From: a bacterium
Lineage (GTDB): Bacteria; Patescibacteriota; Microgenomatia; UBA1400; PJMF01
DNA: 41,523 bases
Direction: 5' to 3'
Assembly (NCBI GenBank): GCA_017431625.1
Contig: JAFRKQ010000023.1
Span: 1 to 41,523, forward strand
A program made the position numbers and the translations under genes. Shown here in pieces: positions 16,379 through 25,057 of this stretch (its first letter is position 1; the number at the start of each line of letters is the position of its first letter). The notes below the pieces were generated by a model. It made no database searches. It saw only the letters and a program-made list of their open reading frames with translations, and was not told the DNA's origin.

Positions 16379-17914
16379 ATGCTCAAGGCAATTACTGATT
16401 GCAAACATCAATTATTTCGCTATTTGTTGGTTTTGATCTGCGCGGTGTATGCGGGTTTGATTTGGTGGCAGCATCAATATGTGTTTTTACAATTTGATGA
16501 TTTTGGTTATGTCAGCTTGTCGTATCATAGTGACAATATTGGCAGAGGCATTCATTATTCTTTTGATAAAATTATTCAATTTCTCATTTACAACTATTTC
16601 ACCTGGGGTGGACGTTCATTATATTTTCTTTTTGAAATTATTTGCATTAGGTATGGTGGCTTGGTGACCATTCAAAATGTGCAAGCAATTATACTCATTG
16701 GCGTTTGTGTATTGGCGGGTATTATTGGTGCCAACGCACGCCGGTCGCTATGGTGGCCTTGCGTGGCCTTATCTTTAGTGTTGTATGGAATGATTTCTCT
16801 AACTTCGGCTTATGATGGGCTATATTGGTTGACGGCAAGTGTGCTATATGCTTGGCCTTTATTGCCTCTATTTGCTGGTTTGCTGTTGCTCAGACGCCAT
16901 CGCGGCACTTTGCATCTGACGCCAATATTGTTTTTTCTGGCTGCTTTCTCGCAAGAGCAAATGGCCGTGCTGGCGGTAGTCAGCGTTGGGGCTTTTTTGC
17001 TTTTTTCCATCTTTCATCAAGATAAATTTACCAAAATGGAATTGACGCTCAATATGGTGGCTGTGCTTGTGGGCGCTAGTTTGTGTATTTTTTGTCCGGG
17101 GAATTTTATCCGGGCTACTACTGCCCACGCTGATTATTATACTGTTGGCCTTATTGCTCGCACCTTTAATAATTTTGCCAATATCATTTATTATAATTTT
17201 GGCACACACAATGCCATTTTTTGTTTGCTTTTAACGGCAGTGGCCGGCTTGTACTTTTTAGCTATGTATCCGCAACGTAGCGCAATGATTATGAAAGTTA
17301 CTATGGTGTCGGTGGCACTTTTTGTGTGCGAATTGGTAGTGAATAGTGATGGTATGATTTTTGGTTTTTTTTGGGCAATGGTGATAATCCCTGTCTTTTT
17401 GGTGGAGTTTTATCGGCGTTCAAACTATCTTTTGGTAAGCTTGATCTTAGGTGGCGTTGCCTCTCAAGCCCTGATGCTGATAGCACCCAATACTGGTATT
17501 CGCACCCACATGATGATGCAATTTGTTTTGCATATAGTCATGATCACTTTGTGTGGCAATTTTTTCTCGTCAGTCTGGCTGAGTCGGCATGGCGTGTCAG
17601 CGATGTCGCGGTATTGTGTAGTACTTTTGTTGGTTATGCTTTTGGGTTATAGCTTGAAAAATCATCTTTATATCATCAACGGCTATCGTGAAAATTATGC
17701 CACCTATCTGCACAATGATCAAATTTTATGGGCTAGTAGCCGCAGTCACGCCCGCGCTTTGCAGTGTCAGCAAATCAAGCTGTCTGAATACCCCAATCCT
17801 TTACATGCTAATGTAATGCCTTATTATTCCGGACATGAATACATTGAAGACTGGATGAAAGCTTATTATGAGTTGCCGGAGGAGACATATCTACACTGGC
17901 TGCCGGTGGAATGA
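16379..17914 (+). CDS. DUF6056-like polytopic membrane protein
   Basis: 511 residues with 10-12 membrane segments. An early outer loop has FDDFGYVSLSYHSDN, and a later segment has YDGLYWLTASVLYAWPLLPLFAG followed by AAFSQEQMAVLAV. The 'DD...', 'YWLTASVxYxWPL' and 'SQEQ' signatures fit DUF6056-type GT-C-fold proteins, which are found with surface-polysaccharide genes; catalytic activity is not shown. The open frame extends upstream to 16118, but it would overlap the divergent gene start; TGATATAAT (16366-16371) lies seven bases before ATG 16379, so I set the start there. Its codon use is more A/T-rich than that of argS or uvrD. It converges with the YfhO-like gene, 18 bases apart. Confidence 0.75.
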   Translation: MLKAITDCKHQLFRYLLVLICAVYAGLIWWQHQYVFLQFDDFGYVSLSYHSDNIGRGIHYSFDKIIQFLIYNYFTWGGRSLYFLFEIICIRYGGLVTIQNVQAIILIGVCVLAGIIGANARRSLWWPCVALSLVLYGMISLTSAYDGLYWLTASVLYAWPLLPLFAGLLLLRRHRGTLHLTPILFFLAAFSQEQMAVLAVVSVGAFLLFSIFHQDKFTKMELTLNMVAVLVGASLCIFCPGNFIRATTAHADYYTVGLIARTFNNFANIIYYNFGTHNAIFCLLLTAVAGLYFLAMYPQRSAMIMKVTMVSVALFVCELVVNSDGMIFGFFWAMVIIPVFLVEFYRRSNYLLVSLILGGVASQALMLIAPNTGIRTHMMMQFVLHIVMITLCGNFFSSVWLSRHGVSAMSRYCVVLLLVMLLGYSLKNHLYIINGYRENYATYLHNDQILWASSRSHARALQCQQIKLSEYPNPLHANVMPYYSGHEYIEDWMKAYYELPEETYLHWLPVE

Positions 17915-17932
17915 TAATACTCTGGTCTTTTG

Positions 17933-19993
17933 TCACCTCGTCGATGCATGATGTTGATGATAGTGACTGTAACCAGCGGCCGCCCAGGCAAAAACTCCGG
18001 CAACCAGGACACTCACACTCAATGCTGGATCAAAGTAAACTAATTTTAACCGATGGGCTCCAGGCGGCACTTTGACTAACATGCTCGTGCCATCACCACT
18101 GGGTAATATCGCCGCTGGTTTACCGTCTAGCCAAAAACGAAAATAGGGATGATATAAATAATTAAAAACAACATTACCACCAGGAAAATCATCATCAGTA
18201 GTTGCTTGGATACTATTGACTTGCTGCTGGTAAGTAATCGCTTGAGCGGCATTTGGTGCTTTTGGATTTGGAGTGTATACTAGCGGTTTGGCTAGCTCAT
18301 CTTGATAGACAATATAGGTGTCATTGTTAAAAACTTCTTTGATACCATATTTGGTAAAAATAGTTGCTGCTTCCTTTCTCTTGGCGATAGGCACGAGATA
18401 CCAACTCACACCCCGCTTGCGAAACGACCACAAACGATCCTCGATCATTGGCAGGTAGATACTAGCAGTCCAAGCATTAAATGCCGGATCATAAAGTTTT
18501 TCTGAGATCATCACTCGATAGCCATAATAATTGTTGAGTCCAAAAAAAGCGGCTGTATTATACCCATAATAATCGCCAGCGTTGTTGCTGAGTTTGCCGT
18601 CATAATCAAAGCCAGCCAAAACAAAACGGCCTTGAAATAGTTGCGGGTAAGAAACGCCATGTTTGAGTGATAGATAATGGTGATAGACGCCATAAGTATA
18701 ATGTGGTGTGTGCACATAAGTGAGTGCAAAAAAAAGCAATTGCATGACCATACATAAAAAATAGGCAATAATTCGCTTTTTTTTCTGGTGACAATAAACA
18801 TCAATAAACAAACTCAAGCCCAAAGCACCAAAAACAATCAGCAGTAGATTGGTAAAAAGTCCCAGTTTCATCACCCAACGAAAGCGATTGAGAAGGGGAA
18901 TAAAGTAGATTAATTCGGCTACTGGCCACATGGCACTCCAACTATAGGCGATGAAAATGGCCGGTACTAATCGCGCGAGCCATTCCAAACGTTGACTGCG
19001 CGCACAAGTATGAGGATGGAAATGGTATTTACGCTCCAAGAGCACAGCACCATGCCAAACACCAAAAAAAAGTGCCCAGCCAATACCGAGCAGAAAACTA
19101 AAATTAAAAAATGACCAGGGGTTGAGATTGCCAGCAAGATAAGCACCCGGTGTAATACGCATACTAATGTATTCGGCAAAAGGCAGTTTTTCTTGTCTCA
19201 AACTATAATTTTGCATCACAATAAACATGGGTACGATTATGGGAGCGGTCAGAATTAGCACACTAAGATAGATTCGAGTCCAGCCAAAAATGAAATTTCG
19301 CCATGATGACCACTGCCATTTGGTCGTCATCAGGATGAGAGTGACCATGACAATGGCGTCAAAAATAAAAGCATAAAGGTAAAACTGAGCATGACCCGTA
19401 AGGACCAGTGCTATTCGGGCAAAGACAGCCCACCAATAATTGGCGAGTGTCTTTTGTCTCCACCACCTAGAGCTGGAATAAAGTATCCAGGGGAAAAAAG
19501 CGGTGGTAGAGGTAATAATCATCCAATTACTACCCATATAAACGGTAAAAGGGTTGCAAGCATAAGTGAAGCCAGCCAAAAAGGCACAAAATCGAGAGCA
19601 ACCGAACGATTTGACAAGAAAATAAGCTCCCAAGCTCCCCACTAACAAGTGAATATATGCCATGACATCCATTGCTCCCAACAAGTGTCCCAAAATCACC
19701 TCCGATAGCCAACAGGAGATATAAACTAGAGGATTGAAAACGCCAGTTTCGCCCATCGCCAGCGAAGGCTCACCCATGAAAGTGTGAAAATCATAAACTG
19801 CTAGTTGTTGGTGTTGAAATAATGATCTGTAGGCGTAAGCATAATAGGGAAAAATTAAATCCAAATTATCATCATTCAAAAAATAAAATGGATGCAAAAA
19901 CTGCAAAATGGCAAAAAAGCCGGTCACTATGAATATCAAAAATATTGGGCCAAAAAAGCACGAGTGATAAAAGCGTGACCACCAGTTTTTCAT
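17933..19993 (-). CDS. YfhO-like polytopic membrane protein
   Basis: 686 residues, about 12 membrane segments plus a 200-residue outer C-terminal domain. The first loop (LNDDNLDLIFPYYAYAYRSLFQ, then HTFMGEPSLAMGETGVFNPL) matches the 'D...FPY...F.....MG.PSL..G..GVF.PL' signature of YfhO proteins. The C-terminal part ends with VKVPPGAHRLKLVYFDP and a last membrane helix, also typical. YfhO is linked to glycosylation of lipoteichoic acid in Firmicutes; here a GT-C-type glycosyl-transfer role is inferred. TATAAT near 20039-20044 (minus) lies about 45 bases upstream of ATG 19993, so a short leader exists; it contains a possible mini-ORF of four codons starting 11 bases after the -10. Confidence 0.8.
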   Translation of the reverse strand: MKNWWSRFYHSCFFGPIFLIFIVTGFFAILQFLHPFYFLNDDNLDLIFPYYAYAYRSLFQHQQLAVYDFHTFMGEPSLAMGETGVFNPLVYISCWLSEVILGHLLGAMDVMAYIHLLVGSLGAYFLVKSFGCSRFCAFLAGFTYACNPFTVYMGSNWMIITSTTAFFPWILYSSSRWWRQKTLANYWWAVFARIALVLTGHAQFYLYAFIFDAIVMVTLILMTTKWQWSSWRNFIFGWTRIYLSVLILTAPIIVPMFIVMQNYSLRQEKLPFAEYISMRITPGAYLAGNLNPWSFFNFSFLLGIGWALFFGVWHGAVLLERKYHFHPHTCARSQRLEWLARLVPAIFIAYSWSAMWPVAELIYFIPLLNRFRWVMKLGLFTNLLLIVFGALGLSLFIDVYCHQKKKRIIAYFLCMVMQLLFFALTYVHTPHYTYGVYHHYLSLKHGVSYPQLFQGRFVLAGFDYDGKLSNNAGDYYGYNTAAFFGLNNYYGYRVMISEKLYDPAFNAWTASIYLPMIEDRLWSFRKRGVSWYLVPIAKRKEAATIFTKYGIKEVFNNDTYIVYQDELAKPLVYTPNPKAPNAAQAITYQQQVNSIQATTDDDFPGGNVVFNYLYHPYFRFWLDGKPAAILPSGDGTSMLVKVPPGAHRLKLVYFDPALSVSVLVAGVFAWAAAGYSHYHQHHASTR

Positions 19994-20310
19994 TCAAATA
20001 CTCACATCAATTCATACTACAATCATTCGTCTCGAGTATTATACCATAAAGATAATCCAATATGCATTGGTAATTGTGCGATTCTTGTCTGTGGGGCGAG
20101 TGGCAGTGCTCAGGTAATCGCAACTTGTCAAGTTTTTTAGCAGTTTTGCGGTCAAGAGTGCATAGATAATCGCAACTTTAGTCAAAATTTAGTCATGTTG
20201 CGGATAAAAAGGTCATTGCACAACGTGACTGATGAGGCTAACGGATCAATGTCTATTCTTGCAAAAACCGCTATAATTATTGGTTGTTTTTGTGGTAGAA
20301 TAGTAGCATT
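19994..20310. repeat. Intergenic region with degenerate inverted/direct repeats
   Basis: Between divergent genes. TAATCGCAACTT occurs at about 20114-20126 and 20167-20179, each followed about 20-30 bases later by a GTTTTGCG or GTTGCGG complement, so each unit can form a CGCAAC/GTTGCG hairpin. The two units are about 53 bases apart and loosely similar throughout. A third TATCGCAACT is near 1364. No gene here. Confidence 0.45.
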
Positions 20311-21645
20311 ATGAAAATGTCAACGCAACTTTTTACGCCACTGCGTGAGGCTCCAGCTAAAGCTGACACTGTCAATCACCGCTTGCTGGTACAAGCGGGT
20401 TTTGTGCGCCAGACAATGGCTGGCGTGTACACCTACACCAAATTAGGTCTGATAGTTTTAAATAAAATCAGCCAAATAGTCCGCCATCATATGGATACTT
20501 TGGGGTCCAATGAGATTCACATGCCGGCTTTGCATCCGAGCGAACCCTGGAAAAAATCTGGTGGCTGGGATAATATCGATGTTCTTTTTCACATCAAGTC
20601 ACAAACGGGCAAAGAATACGCCTTGGGTCAGTCACATGAGGAAATCGTGACACCTCTGATGAATGAAGTTATCAAATCTTACAAAGATTTGCCCCGAAGT
20701 GTCTACCAAATTCAATGGAAATATCGCGATGAGCTGCGGGCCAAATCGGGCATTTTGCGTGGGCGGGAGTTTTTAATGAAAGACATGTATTCTTTTCACG
20801 CAACTCATGAGGATTTTTTGGCTTATTATGAGAAAGTCAAAGCGAGCTATTTGCACTGTTATAATCACTTGGGGCTAGTGGCCAAGGCAACCGAAGCCAG
20901 TGGCGGGAATTTTAGCGATAAGATCTCGTATGAATACATGGTTTTGACAGATGCCGGCGAAGATGATATTCTTTACTGTCCAGAGTGTGATTACTGTGTT
21001 AATGTTGAGATCGCAGCCGGCAAGACTCAGTGTCCACATTGCGGGGCTCGCCTGCAAGCTGCGCGGGCAAGTGAGGCAGGGAATATTTTTGACCTCGGCC
21101 AGCATTATGCCGAGATTTTTGACCTCAAATTTACCGACAAAGATAACCAAACGCACGTGCCGTACATGGGTTGCTACGGCATTGGAATTTCCCGATGTAT
21201 GGGGATTATTGTCGAGAAATGTTTTGATGAGCGTGGTATTATTTGGCCAGAAAGCGTGGCGCCAGCGGACTTTTACGTGATTGGTATTGGTCAGCAGGGA
21301 CAAAAGCAAGCGGCTGAGATTTATCAGCGATTGACACTTGAGGATAAACAAGCGTCTATCTTTGACGATCGTGATCTCACTCCGGGAGCCAAATTTGCGG
21401 CCGCTGATTTGATTGGTTGTCCTTATCGGCTTGTCTGTAGTGATAAGTTGGGTGAGAATATGGTAGAGATCAAACGTCGTGATAGTCAGGAGTCTTTTGT
21501 CGTCAAAGTGGATGCTTTGGATGAATTGCGAGCGTTTCACGATTCACTTGATTTTGATAAACTTGACACCATGTTCGACTGGGACGACTATCACCAACGT
21601 TGTACAAAATTTATGCACGAATTGGCAGAAAAATACGGTAAATAG
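20311..21645 (+). CDS. proS: Prolyl-tRNA synthetase (short form with Cys-rich insert)
   Basis: 444 residues; it charges tRNA-Pro in the cytoplasm. Class II features are present: N-terminal VNHRLLVQAGFVRQTMAGVYTYTKLG, motif 2 region YQIQWKYRDELRAKSGILRGREFLMKDMYSF (about 128-160) and motif 3 GCYGIGISRCMGIIVE (about 287-303). A C-terminal anticodon-binding domain follows (about 325-444). The large editing INS domain of standard bacterial ProRS (total about 570 residues) is absent. In its place are about 45 residues with CxxCxxC (223-229) and CxxC (241-244), probably a zinc ribbon. TGTGGTAGAAT lies nine bases before ATG 20311 without a Shine-Dalgarno site. uvrD starts five bases after the stop, so the two are probably coupled. 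Confidence 0.95.
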   Translation: MKMSTQLFTPLREAPAKADTVNHRLLVQAGFVRQTMAGVYTYTKLGLIVLNKISQIVRHHMDTLGSNEIHMPALHPSEPWKKSGGWDNIDVLFHIKSQTGKEYALGQSHEEIVTPLMNEVIKSYKDLPRSVYQIQWKYRDELRAKSGILRGREFLMKDMYSFHATHEDFLAYYEKVKASYLHCYNHLGLVAKATEASGGNFSDKISYEYMVLTDAGEDDILYCPECDYCVNVEIAAGKTQCPHCGARLQAARASEAGNIFDLGQHYAEIFDLKFTDKDNQTHVPYMGCYGIGISRCMGIIVEKCFDERGIIWPESVAPADFYVIGIGQQGQKQAAEIYQRLTLEDKQASIFDDRDLTPGAKFAAADLIGCPYRLVCSDKLGENMVEIKRRDSQESFVVKVDALDELRAFHDSLDFDKLDTMFDWDDYHQRCTKFMHELAEKYGK

Positions 21646-21650
21646 GTAAA

Positions 21651-23639
21651 ATGTCAGTTGATTTAAGCTTTTTGGAGACCCTCAATGAGCAACAAAAAGC
21701 GGCCGCTATTCATGATGATGGACCAGCACTGGTATTGGCTGGCGCTGGCTCGGGTAAAACTCGCGTGCTCACCAGTCGCGTAGCCTACCTTTTGGCAACC
21801 AAAAACCTCGCGCCCGATCAAGTCCTTTTGGTGACATTTACCAATAAAGCTGCTAGCGAGATGAAAGCTCGGGTCAAAAATCTCACAGGTTTTGACTTGC
21901 CGATGTCAGGGACTTTTCACTCACTTTCGTGCAAGATTTTGCGCCAATACGGACCGGCTATCAAAATTCCCAATAACTTCACGATTTATGATAGTGATGA
22001 TCAGCTAGCACTACTCAAGCAGCTTTACCGCCGCAATGGCTGGGATGCCAAAACCTACAAGCCGCAAGCAGTGCGCGCGGCGATCTCGGACGCCAAAAAC
22101 AAGCTCCTCGAGCCTGAAGCTTATCGCCAGCAAGCTGATGGAGATTGGCGTCGTTTTGTCGCTGACGCTTACACTTCTTACCAGATGAATTTGCGCCTGG
22201 AGGACGCGCTGGATTTTGACGATCTGCTGATTTTTGCCCTCAAACTACTGCAAGAGGATGCCTATGTCCGTCGTCACTTTCAAGAACAAATCCAATATGT
22301 TTTGATTGATGAATACCAGGATACTAACATGGCACAGTATTTACTCAGTCAGCTTTTGGCGGCACCACAAAACAATCTTTTTGTCGTGGGGGATTTTAGT
22401 CAGAGTATTTATGCTTGGCGCGGGGCAGATTATCACAATATGTTCAAGTTGCAAAAAGATTATCCCGAGCTGACCACCTATAAATTGGACCAGAATTATC
22501 GCAGTGTTCAACCTATTTTGACGGCCGCCACCCAAATTATCCAACACAATACCGATCACCCGATTTTGCAGCTGTGGACAGACAAAAAAACTGGCACTCA
22601 GTTGCAACTTTTTGATTGCGAGACAGGGGACTTGGAGGCTGCCAGTGTGGCCCGAGAAATTAATGATCTTCACCAAAGCGGCCGACCTTTGAGCGACATA
22701 GCGATTTTATATCGCACCAACGCCCAGTCGCGCAGTTTTGAGGAAGCGCTCACCCGTGAGGGGATTGCTTACCGTTTGGTTGGTGGCTTTAAGTTTTATG
22801 AGCGCAAAGAAGTTAAGGACCTTTTGGCCTACTTGCGACTTTTTGTCAATCCCAAGGAGTCAGTCTCGGTGGCGCGGGTGCAAAAAATTGGCAAGCGGCG
22901 TTATCGCGATTTTCAGGCCTGGCGCGAGACATACGCCGTGAGTCTGGAGGCCATTGATCCGGCGCCAGCCGATGTCCTGAAGGCAATTATTGATATTATT
23001 AAATACCGTGATCTTTTTGATCGTGATGATCCCGAGGATGCCGTCCGGCTGGAAAATATTGACGAGCTGATTGCCAACGCCAATCAGTTTACCAGCATTG
23101 ATAGCTTTTTGGAAAATGTCGCTTTAATTCAAGATGGTTATGGGCCTGACGGTCAAAAGCTACCGGCTGCAGATCGTGATCAAGTCACGCTGATGAGTTT
23201 GCACTCGGCCAAGGGGCTGGAGTTTGGCGTCGTTTTTTTAGTGGGCATGGAAGAAAATCTCCTGCCGCACTCGCGCAGTCTTTTTGATCAAGAACAATTG
23301 TCCGAAGAGCGACGACTTTGTTATGTCGGGATTACGCGTGCCAAAGATCAGTTATATTTTACTTATTGTCACCGGCGTTGGACTTACTCGGGTATGAGTA
23401 GTGTCAGTCGCAGTCGTTTTCTCGATGACCTCGACCCAAAACTCCTCGAGGTGACGCGCGTGGAAGATACAAGTCGACGGCTACAGTCACCTTGGTTGCC
23501 GGCTCGAGGTTTTGAGCGGCAAGCGGTCAAAAACCAAATTGCCCTTGATGAGCCGGGGCTGGTGCTTGATTTGGAAGATTCACAGCTAGATGAATTTCTC
23601 GACGGCGACATCGATGCTGAGGCCTTTTTGCACTCGTGA
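21651..23639 (+). CDS. pcrA: UvrD/PcrA-type superfamily 1 helicase
   Basis: 662 residues, a little shorter than typical PcrA/UvrD (about 720). ATP-driven 3'-5' DNA helicase of repair and replication restart. Motif Q/I are LNEQQKAA and LAGAGSGKTR (about 10-37), motif Ia TFTNKAASEMK, motif II LIDEYQDTN (about 220-228), motif III VGDFSQSIYAWRGAD, motif IV YRTNAQSR, motif V LMSLHSAKGLEF and motif VI EERRLCYVGITRAK. The C-terminal 90 residues are charged and lack the longer PcrA tail. It follows proS by five bases with only a weak GGT element before the ATG, so translation is probably coupled. UvrD against PcrA naming cannot be settled from sequence alone. Confidence 0.93.
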   Translation: MSVDLSFLETLNEQQKAAAIHDDGPALVLAGAGSGKTRVLTSRVAYLLATKNLAPDQVLLVTFTNKAASEMKARVKNLTGFDLPMSGTFHSLSCKILRQYGPAIKIPNNFTIYDSDDQLALLKQLYRRNGWDAKTYKPQAVRAAISDAKNKLLEPEAYRQQADGDWRRFVADAYTSYQMNLRLEDALDFDDLLIFALKLLQEDAYVRRHFQEQIQYVLIDEYQDTNMAQYLLSQLLAAPQNNLFVVGDFSQSIYAWRGADYHNMFKLQKDYPELTTYKLDQNYRSVQPILTAATQIIQHNTDHPILQLWTDKKTGTQLQLFDCETGDLEAASVAREINDLHQSGRPLSDIAILYRTNAQSRSFEEALTREGIAYRLVGGFKFYERKEVKDLLAYLRLFVNPKESVSVARVQKIGKRRYRDFQAWRETYAVSLEAIDPAPADVLKAIIDIIKYRDLFDRDDPEDAVRLENIDELIANANQFTSIDSFLENVALIQDGYGPDGQKLPAADRDQVTLMSLHSAKGLEFGVVFLVGMEENLLPHSRSLFDQEQLSEERRLCYVGITRAKDQLYFTYCHRRWTYSGMSSVSRSRFLDDLDPKLLEVTRVEDTSRRLQSPWLPARGFERQAVKNQIALDEPGLVLDLEDSQLDEFLDGDIDAEAFLHS

Positions 23640-23784
23640 GCGTGTGCGTACATTGTACTCACAAAAAAACATTGATACATAGGTATAATTTACTTTTGTG
23701 AGCCTCTAAGGCGTACAAAACTGTCCGTCTCAGGTTGATAAATTACCTCCTAAAATAACATTTTTTTGTGGTAAAATCGAGTTC
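23640..23784 (+). promoter_or_regulatory. Terminator-like hairpin and two promoters before rpiB
   Basis: GTGAG...CTCAC just after the uvrD stop (about 23637-23663) precedes seven A residues. A TATAAT is at 23689-23694, and TGTGGTAAAAT ends seven bases before the rpiB start at 23785. The stretch between them has GGTTGATAAATTACC, a weak stem. Confidence 0.4.
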
Positions 23785-24309
23785 ATGAGAATTATACTAG
23801 CAGCAGATCATGGGGGCTATAATTGCAAGCGGATTATTGACGAGTGGTTGCGAGAGCAAGGACACGAAACTATTGATGTCGGGGCGCATGTGTCTGACTC
23901 TGGTGATGATTATCCTGATTATGTCCGCTCGGCTGTGGCTCAATTTCATCACGAGGACAATGCCAAAATGATTTTGTGGTGCAGTTCCGGCGTGGGGGTC
24001 TGTATGGCGGCCAATCGTCACGAGGGGATTTATTGTGGCCTCGGGATCAACCCCGAACAAATCCGGGCTGCGACTGGCGACAATGCTCTCAACGCCTTGG
24101 CAATTGCAGCGGAGTTTACTTTGATTGACAAGCAAAAAAGGATCATTAAAGAATTTTTGCAAACCCCGTTTTTGCGTGAGGAGCGTTTTGTCCGGCGACT
24201 GCAAAAAGTAGATCGCTTTGCCCGTGATCATTTGCCTGTCTCGATCAAATCAGACACTAACACACCAGCAGCCACTACGGTGGCACCACTAGAGGAGGAA
24301 TTGTCATGA
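23785..24309 (+). CDS. rpiB: Ribose-5-phosphate isomerase B / LacAB-RpiB family
   Basis: 174 residues; family proteins run about 145-160, with the extra part at the C-terminus. It interconverts ribose-5-phosphate and ribulose-5-phosphate in the non-oxidative pentose phosphate pathway. Signatures: AADHGG (6-11), DVGAH (31-35), DDYPDYV and the catalytic-Cys loop LWCSSGVGVCMAANR, with Cys66 where E. coli RpiB has its catalytic Cys. The usual CGTG is CSSG here. GDNALNALAIAAE matches the conserved 'HNDANVLALG' region loosely. TGTGGTAAAAT is seven bases before the ATG. Its stop overlaps the start of the next gene as ATGA, and the two enzymes are consecutive in the pathway. Confidence 0.85.
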   Translation: MRIILAADHGGYNCKRIIDEWLREQGHETIDVGAHVSDSGDDYPDYVRSAVAQFHHEDNAKMILWCSSGVGVCMAANRHEGIYCGLGINPEQIRAATGDNALNALAIAAEFTLIDKQKRIIKEFLQTPFLREERFVRRLQKVDRFARDHLPVSIKSDTNTPAATTVAPLEEELS

Positions 24310-24971
24310 AAATTATCCCCGCGATTTTGGAAACTGACAGTGAGCTAGTCGCCGAAAAGCTCGCTGACGTCATCAGTGATGGCCGGCTAGACACAATCCA
24401 ACTAGATATTTTGGACGGTACCCTGTCGCCTCAATTGACGGTGACACCTTATGATTTGGCCGGCTTGGACTGGGGTGAGCTGAGAGTGGATTTTCACCTC
24501 ATGACTGAGGACCCTTTGGATTATGTGTGGGAACTCGCGGCCCAAAATCCAAGCTTACCGGTGCGCGCTGTGGCAGGGCAAGTGGAGCGGATGAGTGAAC
24601 AAAAAGCTTTTTTGGAAGCGATCAAGGAACGTGGCTGGCAAGCGGGGCTGGCACTTGATTTGGACACCCCTCTTGAGAGCATTGATGATCATGTCTGGGG
24701 GCTTTTGGATCAATTAGTACTTATGAGCGTGCCCTTGGGCCGACAAGGACAGGCTTTTGATGAACACGTTTTGACCAAACTTCATGAATTAACGCATATA
24801 ATGCAAGAATATTCACTCAAGACAGAAATCTTGGTGGATGGGGGTATTAAGCCAGCGGAGTTGGCCCAGCTGGGAGCATTGGGGGTAGGAGCTTGCGCGG
24901 TGGGAAGTTTTTTGTGGCAAGGTGATTATCATGAACGCGTTGAAGCACTTTTGGCTGCCAGCGATGAGTAG
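24306..24971 (+). CDS. rpe: Ribulose-phosphate 3-epimerase-like protein
   Basis: 221 residues, family length. A TIM-barrel protein expected to interconvert ribulose-5-phosphate and xylulose-5-phosphate. Visible signatures are IPAILETD (family SILSAD region), IQLDILDG (31-38; family IHVDVMDG), FHLMTEDP (63-70) and LVDGGI (about 176-181). The metal ligands of RPE are two His and two Asp; here Asp34, His64 and Asp178 remain but the first His is Gln32. The phosphate-loop region (GACAVGSFLW) is less Gly-rich than usual. GAGGAGG just upstream is a strong ribosome binding site inside rpiB, and the start overlaps the rpiB stop by four bases. Family assignment is sound; full catalytic activity is uncertain. 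Confidence 0.75.
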   Translation: MKIIPAILETDSELVAEKLADVISDGRLDTIQLDILDGTLSPQLTVTPYDLAGLDWGELRVDFHLMTEDPLDYVWELAAQNPSLPVRAVAGQVERMSEQKAFLEAIKERGWQAGLALDLDTPLESIDDHVWGLLDQLVLMSVPLGRQGQAFDEHVLTKLHELTHIMQEYSLKTEILVDGGIKPAELAQLGALGVGACAVGSFLWQGDYHERVEALLAASDE

Positions 24972-25001
24972 TTACGGGCTTTTTTGATCAGTTGACTAGT
25001 G

Positions 25002-25031
25002 ACCGGTAGTACTACCGGTAGTGCTACCGGT
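25002..25031. terminator. Palindromic 12-bp repeats between convergent operons
   Basis: ACCGGTAGTACT, ACCGGTAGTGCT and ACCGGT in tandem from 25002. ACCGGTAGT and ACTACCGGT form a perfect 18-bp palindrome (25002-25019), and a second, overlapping palindrome covers 25014-25031. It lies between rpe (plus) and the permease gene (minus) and may act as a bidirectional terminator, though no strong T-run follows. Confidence 0.5.
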
Positions 25032-25057
25032 GTGGTTTGACAGCAACTCTTGAATGA

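Noticed and set aside
20875-21540. 221-codon frame antisense to proS
   Set aside because: A shadow of a highly conserved synthetase gene.
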